A stretch of DNA of 64,000 nucleotides from Legionella_C dresdenensis (GTDB lineage: Bacteria > Pseudomonadota > Gammaproteobacteria > Legionellales > Legionellaceae), in NCBI RefSeq assembly GCF_042649825.1, contig NZ_JBHSAB010000006.1:1-64000 (forward strand), given 5' to 3'. How positions within the stretch are numbered: position 1 is the stretch's first letter; every line of letters begins with the position of its first letter. The translations under genes and the position numbers were made by a program. The notes under the pieces are model-generated. The model worked only from the letters and a program-made list of their open reading frames with translations. It did not search any database and had not been told where the DNA came from. Positions 33,395-40,455 of this stretch are shown in pieces.

Positions 33395-34459
33395 ATGAAC
33401 AGGACAGTTTCTTTTACTGCGGGTGTGGTTTTAGTCTGGATTATCGGCTACCTGTTATTTGTTGGCCGCAGCATGCTGATCCCGATTGTAATCGCCATTT
33501 TTATCTGGCACTTGTTAAATACCATTGACGCTTCAGTCCACAAAATACCCTGGGTGGGTAAACGGCTGAACGGTAGTTTGGGGATGATTTTTGCATTGCT
33601 GGTTGTCGTCGTTTTTGTGCGGGTTTTAATCAGCATTATCGGCGATAATGTGAACGAAGTTATCGCCGCGTCTTCCCGTTATCAGGAAAATCTGATGGCA
33701 ATTTTTGACAAAGTGGATAACTATTTTCATATCAAGATTCTGGCCAATTTTGACAGTTTCCTTAAAAGCTTAAGCGTGCAGAATATTCTGGTAAATATTT
33801 ACGCGGTATTTACTTCGATTACCGGTTCTGCAGTTCTTATCACGTTATATGTGGTCTTCCTGTTCGTTGAACAGCATTATTTTCGCCAGAAATTAAATGC
33901 CCTGTTCCCGCAGGCAGAGCATAGAGAATTGGTCAACAATATTATTAATCATATTGTCAAAGACACGCAAACTTACTTGGGAATCAAGTCATTGCTTAGC
34001 CTGGTTACCGCGATCTCCAGCTGGATAATTATGAAATTTGTCGGTCTTGATTTTGCCGAGTTCTGGGCATTGCTGATTTTCTTCCTGAATTATATTCCCA
34101 ATATCGGTGCAATTATCGCTACAGCCTTTCCGGCATTATTGGCTCTGATTCAGTTTGACGGTTGGCTGCCGTTTTTTGTGGTGACTTCCGGAATCGTAAC
34201 GGTTCAGTTCATAGCTGGTAATCTGATTGAACCACGCTTTTTAAGTAAATCATTAAATTTAAGTCCGCTGGTTATTTTGTTTGCTTTGGCGCTATGGGGA
34301 GCCATCTGGGGAATTCTGGGCATGTTTTTATCAGTGCCGATTACGGTCATGATGATGATAGTTTTTGCCCATTTTGACAAGACCAAGCCGATTGCGATTA
34401 TGTTGTCGCAGGATGGTTATATCCAGAAAGCTTATGAGAAAATAGAGCGTAGTCATTGA
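33395..34459 (+). CDS. AI-2E/PerM-family membrane protein
   Basis: A 354-aa member of the AI-2E transporter (PerM, UPF0118) family. It has about seven to eight membrane segments; the family hallmark region LLIFFLNYIPNIGAIIATAFPALLALIQ is present (positions about 237-265), followed by GNLIEPRFLSKSLNLSPLVI and GAIWGILGMFLSVPI. Members act as Na+/H+ antiporters or export small molecules. ATG 33395 was chosen because GGAG lies upstream and it opens directly before the first helix; an ATG 17 codons earlier is in a decayed repeat. Confidence 0.88.
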   Translation: MNRTVSFTAGVVLVWIIGYLLFVGRSMLIPIVIAIFIWHLLNTIDASVHKIPWVGKRLNGSLGMIFALLVVVVFVRVLISIIGDNVNEVIAASSRYQENLMAIFDKVDNYFHIKILANFDSFLKSLSVQNILVNIYAVFTSITGSAVLITLYVVFLFVEQHYFRQKLNALFPQAEHRELVNNIINHIVKDTQTYLGIKSLLSLVTAISSWIIMKFVGLDFAEFWALLIFFLNYIPNIGAIIATAFPALLALIQFDGWLPFFVVTSGIVTVQFIAGNLIEPRFLSKSLNLSPLVILFALALWGAIWGILGMFLSVPITVMMMIVFAHFDKTKPIAIMLSQDGYIQKAYEKIERSH

Positions 34460-34487
34460 GTCTTGTACTGGCTGTAAGCTGGGTGAG

Positions 34488-36179
34488 TTATTTGCCATAT
34501 CGGCTCAATACATACGAGCCTATGTTGTTGGCAACTTCTTCTTCGGCAAAAAATACTTTGTTGTGAATCTCTTTCTGCAAGGCTACCGTGTCTGCTTCAT
34601 TATGAGTACGGATAACGATTTCAATTTCCGGGTTAAGTTGGCGTGCGCATTTGATCATCTGACTAATGTGTATGGTATTGGGAATCACAATCATGAGCAG
34701 ATCAGCGCGGGCAATATGAGCCTGAACCAGGACCGTTGGTTCCGAAGCGTCGCCATAAACAGCTGGTATCCCCGAGGCGCGTAATCGTTCTATCAATTCC
34801 CGGTTTTCGTCTACAACCACATAAGGAACACCTTTTGTTGACAACAACTGGGCTACCCGTTTTCCGACCCGGCCATAGCCGACTAACACAACTTGTCCGG
34901 CAAGGTACTCAGCGCTGGTTGTCATTGGCAGCTCCGCTAACGGATCACTAGAGCGCTCAAATATCCTGCTTAAAGAAGCATGTGAGCGGGTCCAGTTTTG
35001 AATAGGCTGGATTAACCGGAATAATAATGGATTGATTGCGATTGAGATCAAGGCGCCAGCAAGGATATAACTTCTTCCTTCAACCGGAAGAATATTGAAA
35101 CGGACCCCCAGTTCGGCAAGAATAAAAGAAAATTCGCCAATTTGGGCGAGACTGACTGAGACGATTAAAGCGGAGCGTAAAGGATAGCGAAAAAGCAGGA
35201 CCAAGACAAATGCTGCGATTGATTTGCCAATAATGATAATTGCAACCACGGCCAGGATTTGTAGTGGATGTTTTGTTAATACCGATGGATCAAATAACAT
35301 ACCGACTGATACAAAGAACAGTACTGCAAACGCATCCCGCAGAGGCAGAGATTCTTCCGCTGCCCGGTGACTGTAAGAGGATTCCCGCAAAATCATCCCG
35401 GCAAAAAAAGCGCCAAGCGCGAACGATACGCCAAACAGCATGGCAGCGCCATAAGCAATGCTGACTGCGGCGGCGATAATACACAAAGTAAATAGTTCGC
35501 GGGACCCGGTGCGGATGATTTGTACCAGTAATTTTGGAAATAACCGCCTGCCAACCAGAAGCATTAAAGCAATAAATGTTGTTACTTTGATGAACGTGAA
35601 TCCCAGAACCGTCCATAGCGGCTTGCCAGCTTCTGCTGGCGGCGTATTCCCGCCAAGCCATTGGGAGAGCGGCGGCAGCAGAACCAATACAATAATCATC
35701 GCCAGGTCTTCGACGACCAGCCAGCCAACCGCAATATGACCATTGATTGAGTCCAGCGCACCGCGCTCTTCCAGCGCCCGCAACAAGACCACAGTACTTG
35801 CTACTGATAACGAAAGGCCAAAAATCAATGCGCTTCCTATCGGCCATCCCCACATCATTGCAACACTGGAACCAAGTGCCGTGGCGACAGCCATTTGGAC
35901 AATAGCGCCCGGTATGGCGATTTTGCGTACCTGCAATAAATCATTCAATGAAAAATGTAATCCAACCCCAAACATCAATAGCATGACGCCAATTTCAGCC
36001 AGTTCCTGAGCAATTTCGACATTGGCAAATATGCCGGGGGTAAATGGGCCAATGACAATCCCGGCAAGTAAATAACCAACTAACGCAGGCAGCTTAAGCC
36101 GAACAGCGATAAATCCCAGCACAAGTGCGAGAGCAAATGCCGATGCAATCGTTGTTATCAGTGGAATGGAATGATGCAT
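34488..36179 (-). CDS. Kef/YbaL-type cation:proton antiporter with RCK-N domain
   Basis: A 563-aa CPA2 antiporter: about twelve membrane segments in residues 1-385 (start ITTIASAFALALVLGFIAVR), then a cytosolic TrkA-N/RCK nucleotide-binding domain at about 420-540 (GQVVLVGYGRVGKRVAQLL with the GxGxxG dinucleotide loop). No RCK-C domain follows. The length and layout match E. coli YbaL rather than KefB/KefC. It likely exchanges K+ or Na+ for H+ under NAD(H) or glutathione-adduct control. Confidence 0.9.
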   Translation of the reverse strand: MHHSIPLITTIASAFALALVLGFIAVRLKLPALVGYLLAGIVIGPFTPGIFANVEIAQELAEIGVMLLMFGVGLHFSLNDLLQVRKIAIPGAIVQMAVATALGSSVAMMWGWPIGSALIFGLSLSVASTVVLLRALEERGALDSINGHIAVGWLVVEDLAMIIVLVLLPPLSQWLGGNTPPAEAGKPLWTVLGFTFIKVTTFIALMLLVGRRLFPKLLVQIIRTGSRELFTLCIIAAAVSIAYGAAMLFGVSFALGAFFAGMILRESSYSHRAAEESLPLRDAFAVLFFVSVGMLFDPSVLTKHPLQILAVVAIIIIGKSIAAFVLVLLFRYPLRSALIVSVSLAQIGEFSFILAELGVRFNILPVEGRSYILAGALISIAINPLLFRLIQPIQNWTRSHASLSRIFERSSDPLAELPMTTSAEYLAGQVVLVGYGRVGKRVAQLLSTKGVPYVVVDENRELIERLRASGIPAVYGDASEPTVLVQAHIARADLLMIVIPNTIHISQMIKCARQLNPEIEIVIRTHNEADTVALQKEIHNKVFFAEEEVANNIGSYVLSRYGK

Positions 36180-36245
36180 TCAAATTCGCTCCTGCAAATT
36201 TCTCATGAATAACTTTCTTATGCCCGCTCAGGCGCACAGATACTG

Positions 36246-36330
36246 TCATTCCCGCGAAGGCGGGAATCCATGTCTCAAGTTAGCTCTTTACCTTGTTTGA
36301 TGGATGGATCCCCGCCTTCGCGGGGATGAC
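36246..36330. repeat. Inverted repeat element, family C
   Basis: TCATTCCCGCGAAGGCGGGA (with ATCCA after it) on the left and TGGATCCCCGCCTTCGCGGG (with GATGAC after it) on the right are inverted copies around a 36-base spacer. Each half is also self-complementary (CCCGC/GCGGG). It lies in a 271-base gap (36180-36450) without a gene. Similar CATTCCCGCGAAGGCGGGAA elements occur between genes in many proteobacteria. Confidence 0.8.
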
Positions 36331-36450
36331 AAATTTTCTTAGCTTAATGGCAGTGCCGCTCAGTCGGGCATACGTCCATCAAAATACTCCAATACCTAAA
36401 TTATATATTAATGCCAACAAGTTAGTATAAGTATAGCTTAGTAAGAAATT

Positions 36451-36843
36451 TTACTCACCCGGATAAATCACCGAATTTTTATGCTCCCCACCCCAAATTT
36501 CCTCCTCACTCAAAGTGGTTTCTATCAACTCAATAGGCATGCCTGAATCCATAACCATTGCTACTTTAAAACCGGCGAATGGCTCATAAGGCTGCATAAA
36601 TACTGCTTTTCCCTGTATTGCCTGTTGCAAATCGTCTACCACAAAAGCGACATGAGTCATAGTTTGTATCAGCGGATGCAAGGGGCATCCTTCTTCAAAA
36701 CGGTGATATTGCACGCGAAACTCACTATTTTCGCCGCCGCTGGTATACATTTTGAATGTTGAACTATATCGCTCGCCTTTTCTTGGTTCTGCCGTTGGAA
36801 TACCAATATGATGGAAGCGATAAGCAGTCGTTTTAACAGTCAT
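36451..36843 (-). CDS. VOC-fold (glyoxalase/dioxygenase superfamily) protein
   Basis: A 130-aa protein with the pattern of one vicinal-oxygen-chelate domain: FHHIGIPT near the N-terminus, MTHVAFVVDDLQQAI in the middle and PIELIETTL near the end, the places where VOC enzymes carry their His/His/Glu metal ligands. The reaction is unknown. It is divergent from a LysR-type regulator with a 63-base gap to that frame's earliest ATG, so the regulator probably controls it. Confidence 0.72.
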   Translation of the reverse strand: MTVKTTAYRFHHIGIPTAEPRKGERYSSTFKMYTSGGENSEFRVQYHRFEEGCPLHPLIQTMTHVAFVVDDLQQAIQGKAVFMQPYEPFAGFKVAMVMDSGMPIELIETTLSEEEIWGGEHKNSVIYPGE

Positions 36844-36948
36844 AATTTTTCTCCTATGTAGTAAAGTTAATTATATAAGAAACATTATTGAAAATTAATT
36901 GATAAAATGTTAAATTATAATGAACTTAAAGTTGATAATGGTCGGGGT

Positions 36949-37839
36949 ATGTATAATCTGGGACAAATTGCCTGTTTTCTTAAAGTTGCGGAGTTAAACA
37001 GCTTTTCCAACGCAGCTGAATCGTTGTTTTTAACAACTACCGCAGTTAGCAAGCAGATTAAAAATCTTGAACAGGCAATTGGCGAGCAGCTTTTTCAGCG
37101 CACTACACGACAGGTTAAGCTGACGGAGTTTGGGGTATTATTTTATGAGCGTTGTAAAACGATTGCCGAGCAAATTAATTCAATTGATTTGTTTATTGAA
37201 TCGCAGAAAAAAAATCCGCAAGGCCAGTTGAATGTTCTGGTATCCACTATTACCTGTCGTGATATGGTATTGCAGTTTTTGCCGGAATTTATGACGTTAT
37301 ATCCCCTCATTGAATTGAATATAGATTTTTCAGAACAAGATGACCAACTTGCCCGCGGTGATCTTGATATTATGGTTGGTTTTCCACTTATTCCACCAGC
37401 AACGGACAGTTTGCGTTATCGCAAAATTTTTACGGTTAGCAATATTCTTTGTGCTTCGCCAGCTTTTGTTGAACGCTATGGTATGCCGGTCGATGCTGGA
37501 GATTTACCTCGTTATCCTGTCATTTCGCACAGTCTGCGAAAGCCGGCTCACTATTTGCCATTGGCTGATGGCGGACAACTCCCGACTGCAAATCCGATTT
37601 TATATATGAATAGCTTTGCTGAATTAAATCAGGCTTGTCTGGCAGGCATTGGCATGTTTCTGACTGGCGACAGTCTGGTTGAACATTGGCTTGATAGCGG
37701 TGAATTAATTCGATTGTTACCTCAATATGCATTCCGTTGTTACGACATTTATATTTTTTACCGGGCATATGATTTTGAATTGCCAAAAGTGAAGGTATTT
37801 ATGGATTTTTTCACCGCCAGATTAGGGCAAAGAAGGTAG
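36949..37839 (+). CDS. LysR-type transcriptional regulator
   Basis: A LysR-family regulator of about 296 aa: an N-terminal winged helix-turn-helix (FLKVAELNSFSNAAESLFLT, then TAVSKQIKNLEQAIGEQLFQ) and a C-terminal substrate-binding domain. The start at ATG 36949 is preferred since LysR proteins start a few residues before this helix; an ATG 14 codons upstream (36907) extends the frame. It lies divergent from the VOC gene, the usual arrangement for a LysR regulator and its target. Effector unknown. Confidence 0.9.
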   Translation: MYNLGQIACFLKVAELNSFSNAAESLFLTTTAVSKQIKNLEQAIGEQLFQRTTRQVKLTEFGVLFYERCKTIAEQINSIDLFIESQKKNPQGQLNVLVSTITCRDMVLQFLPEFMTLYPLIELNIDFSEQDDQLARGDLDIMVGFPLIPPATDSLRYRKIFTVSNILCASPAFVERYGMPVDAGDLPRYPVISHSLRKPAHYLPLADGGQLPTANPILYMNSFAELNQACLAGIGMFLTGDSLVEHWLDSGELIRLLPQYAFRCYDIYIFYRAYDFELPKVKVFMDFFTARLGQRR

Positions 37840-37872
37840 GATACGGTGTTTGGTTTTTGAAATTATAAGACT

Positions 37873-37924
37873 TTGCTTCTGACGTGAAAAAGCGCATAAT
37901 AGGAGCTTTTTGATGAAAGAATAA
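37873..37924 (+). promoter_or_regulatory. argS leader: promoter-like sites and a three-codon upstream ORF
   Basis: AGGAG (37901-37905) lies seven bases before ATG AAA GAA TAA (37913-37924), a complete MKE mini-gene. Its stop is six bases before the argS ATG (37931), which itself has no good ribosome-binding site. TTGCTT (37873-37878) and CATAAT (37895-37900) could be a promoter, but it would place the transcript start very close to the mini-gene, so another promoter may be used. Confidence 0.45.
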
Positions 37925-37930
37925 AACCTG

Positions 37931-39691
37931 ATGAAACAAATTGTTGAACAATTGCTTAATACTGCGCTGATTAAGCTTAAAAATGAAGGCGTCGTTCCTG
38001 TTGATCTGAGTCCGGAAATTAAAATTGAACGGACTAAAGACAGCAGTCATGGTGATTTTGCTACTAATTTGGCGTTAATGCTGGCAAAACCATGCGCAAA
38101 ACAGCCGCGCCAGATTGCTGAATTGATTACTGCTGCCTTGGAAACAGACTCAGCATTGGAAAAAGTGGAAATTGCTGGCCCGGGTTTTATTAATTTCTTT
38201 ATGCGCACTGATGCCCTTTCTCAAGTGATTACCACGGTCCTTAAGGATGGTGAAGCATACGGCCGCAGTAATATTGGCCATGGCCAGAAAGTCATTATCG
38301 AGTTTGTTTCTGCTAATCCAACCGGCCCGCTGCATGTAGGCCATGGCCGGGGGGCCGCTTTTGGCGCGACCTTGGGTAATCTGCTTGATGCTGCCGGTTT
38401 TGCGGTAAGCCGGGAATATTATGTTAATGATGCCGGCCGGCAGATGAATATTCTGGCTGCCAGCGTCTGGTTACGTTATTTGACCCTTGCCGGTGAAGAA
38501 ATTGTTTTCCCTGCCAATGGTTATCGCGGCGATTATGTTAACGAAATTGCCAATCAGGTATTGCAGCAGCATGGCCGGAAATTTGTTCATCCCTGGTCTG
38601 CTGTCAGCGCGGGATTACCAGCCGATGAGCCTGAAGGCGGCGATAAAGAGCTCTATATTGACGCCATAATAACCCGCGCAGGCGAATTACTAGGGCCGGA
38701 TGGATTTAAATTATTTCATAAGCAGGCACTGGATTCGGTATTGGATGATATTAAAGATGATCTGGGTGAGTTTGGCGTGCATTTTGATTGCTGGTTCTCT
38801 GAGCAGTCATTATTTGACAATGGCTCCGTAGAGAAAGGAATACAGGCGCTGAAAGACACTGGCCATACGTTTACGCAGGAAAATGCTTTATGGTTTAAAG
38901 CTACTGCTTTCGGCGATGAAAAAGACCGGGTTCTGATACGTGCTAACGGCCAAACTACTTATTTTGCCTCCGATGTTGCGTATCACTGGAATAAATATGA
39001 TCGGGGCTTTAATCGTGTAATTGATATCTTTGGTGCGGATCATCATGGCTATGTGACCAGAGTGAAATCCTCAGTCAGAGCTTTGGGCCATGATGACAGT
39101 GCCATTGATGTCCTGTTGGTTCAATTTGCCATATTGTACCGTGACGGCCAGCGCGTGCAGATGTCTACCCGAAGCGGTTCGTTTGTAACGCTGCGTGAAC
39201 TCAGGGAAGAGGTCGGCAACGATGCTGCACGCTTCTTCTATGTGATGCGTAAACCGGAACAACATATGGACTTTGATCTTGATTTGGCAAAGTCGCAATC
39301 AAGCGACAATCCGGTTTATTATATTCAGTATGCTCATGCCCGTATCAGCAGTGTGTTACGGCAATTAAACGAGCGCGGTTTAACCTGGGATCAGGATGCT
39401 GGCCTGGCAAATATCAATTTGCTTAACCAACCGCATGAAACTGCTTTAATTACGTTGCTCAGCCGTTATCCGGAAATTATTGCTGCGTCTGCATCGGTTT
39501 GTGAACCGCATCAGGTTGCCTATTTCTTACGGGAACTGGCTAATGGCTTACACAGCTATTACAATGCAGTGCAGCTATTATGCGAAGATATGGCATTGCG
39601 TAGCGCAAGGCTTTGTCTCTTAACCGCTGTGCGCCAGGTGTTAAGAAATGGCTTGAAATTGCTTGGCGTATCAGCCCCTGAGAGTATGTGA
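37931..39691 (+). CDS. argS: Arginyl-tRNA synthetase
   Basis: ArgRS (class I) attaches arginine to its tRNA. The 586-aa protein has the N-terminal additional domain (residues 1-110), the HIGH-like motif as HVGHGRGAAFG in the stretch VSANPTGPLHVGHGRG, and the Rossmann and C-terminal anticodon-binding domains (ending VRQVLRNGLKLLGVSAPESM). The KMSKS equivalent is MSTRSG (after DGQRVQ), as in ArgRS. Its stop overlaps the next gene's ATG. The start lacks a ribosome-binding site and is preceded by a short upstream ORF. Confidence 0.97.
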   Translation: MKQIVEQLLNTALIKLKNEGVVPVDLSPEIKIERTKDSSHGDFATNLALMLAKPCAKQPRQIAELITAALETDSALEKVEIAGPGFINFFMRTDALSQVITTVLKDGEAYGRSNIGHGQKVIIEFVSANPTGPLHVGHGRGAAFGATLGNLLDAAGFAVSREYYVNDAGRQMNILAASVWLRYLTLAGEEIVFPANGYRGDYVNEIANQVLQQHGRKFVHPWSAVSAGLPADEPEGGDKELYIDAIITRAGELLGPDGFKLFHKQALDSVLDDIKDDLGEFGVHFDCWFSEQSLFDNGSVEKGIQALKDTGHTFTQENALWFKATAFGDEKDRVLIRANGQTTYFASDVAYHWNKYDRGFNRVIDIFGADHHGYVTRVKSSVRALGHDDSAIDVLLVQFAILYRDGQRVQMSTRSGSFVTLRELREEVGNDAARFFYVMRKPEQHMDFDLDLAKSQSSDNPVYYIQYAHARISSVLRQLNERGLTWDQDAGLANINLLNQPHETALITLLSRYPEIIAASASVCEPHQVAYFLRELANGLHSYYNAVQLLCEDMALRSARLCLLTAVRQVLRNGLKLLGVSAPESM

Positions 39692-40368
39692 TGGCAAGAG
39701 ATTATGTGAGAAAAAGGCAAACACGGGAGCGCAGTAATGCGCCCAAGCAGTTTCTATTGGTAGTTGCCTCTTTTTTATGTGGTTATCTTGTTGCATCGGT
39801 TTTTGATTTTGCCAGTCTGACCTCCTGGGTTAATAAGCAGGTGCAGGAACATAGCGGCAAGCAAACACCGCAACAGCCGGTTGTTGCCAAAAAGCCTGAA
39901 TTGCCCAAGCCTAAATTTGAGTTTTATACCTTGCTTGCCAAAGACAGTAAGACGCCGGTTAGCGCTTACCGCCCAGCGCCGCAAGCGCAGCACCAGGAGC
40001 CTGCAAAGGTGGTGCCGCCAAGCTCCGCAGCAGCAATCGCTCGGGCGCCCCAATCTGCCGTAGTCACAACGCAGCAGCCGCAAAAAGCAGCCGTTGCTGA
40101 AAGTAAACCTGTGCCGGTTCCAGCAGCAAAAGAATCCTATATGGTGCAAGTAGCGGCCTTTAATAAACGTCAGGATGCGGAACATCTTAAGGCATCACTG
40201 GTCATGCAGGGATTTGATGTCAGCATAGGTCAGATTAGCCAGCGTAATACTAATTGGTTCCGGGTAGTTATCGGCCCATTCCATTCTCGTGCTGACGCTG
40301 AAAAAGCACAGATTACAGTCGCCCGCAGCGAGCGCATGAAAGGCATGATCCGCAAAATGGATGCATAA
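39691..40368 (+). CDS. SPOR-domain cell-division protein (FtsN-like)
   Basis: A 225-aa bitopic protein: short basic cytoplasmic N-terminus (ARDYVRKRQTRERSN), a membrane helix at about residues 20-40 (FLLVVASFLCGYLVASVF), a Pro/Ala/Gln-rich periplasmic linker (about 50-145) and a C-terminal SPOR domain (about 148-225, ESYMVQVAAFNKRQDAEHLK and WFRVVIGPFHSRADAEKAQ), which binds denuded peptidoglycan at the septum. The argS-ftsN order is common in gammaproteobacteria. ATG 39691 overlaps the argS stop; a GTG just before is possible. A family A repeat follows. Confidence 0.88.
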   Translation: MARDYVRKRQTRERSNAPKQFLLVVASFLCGYLVASVFDFASLTSWVNKQVQEHSGKQTPQQPVVAKKPELPKPKFEFYTLLAKDSKTPVSAYRPAPQAQHQEPAKVVPPSSAAAIARAPQSAVVTTQQPQKAAVAESKPVPVPAAKESYMVQVAAFNKRQDAEHLKASLVMQGFDVSIGQISQRNTNWFRVVIGPFHSRADAEKAQITVARSERMKGMIRKMDA

Positions 40369-40371
40369 CAC

Positions 40372-40396
40372 GTAGGTTGGGTCGTTTGACCCAACA
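40372..40396. repeat. REP-like palindrome, family A
   Basis: GTAGGTTGGGTCG then TTTGACCCAACA, identical to the copies at 146 and 46063. It begins three bases after the SPOR-gene stop, between convergent genes. Confidence 0.85.
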
Positions 40397-40455
40397 TTTT
40401 CTTGCCACGTAATCAAGATTTCTCTCGCTGGCAAATTCAGTGAGAGTAAGACTGC

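Noticed and set aside
35290..35853. A 187-aa frame on the same strand as the Kef-type antiporter.
   Set aside because: It lies wholly inside the clear antiporter gene in another frame and its translation has no domain character.
39775..40185. A 136-aa antisense frame in the SPOR-domain gene.
   Set aside because: It arises from the Pro/Ala/Gln-rich linker read backwards; the composition is rich in Cys and Arg and there is no start signal.
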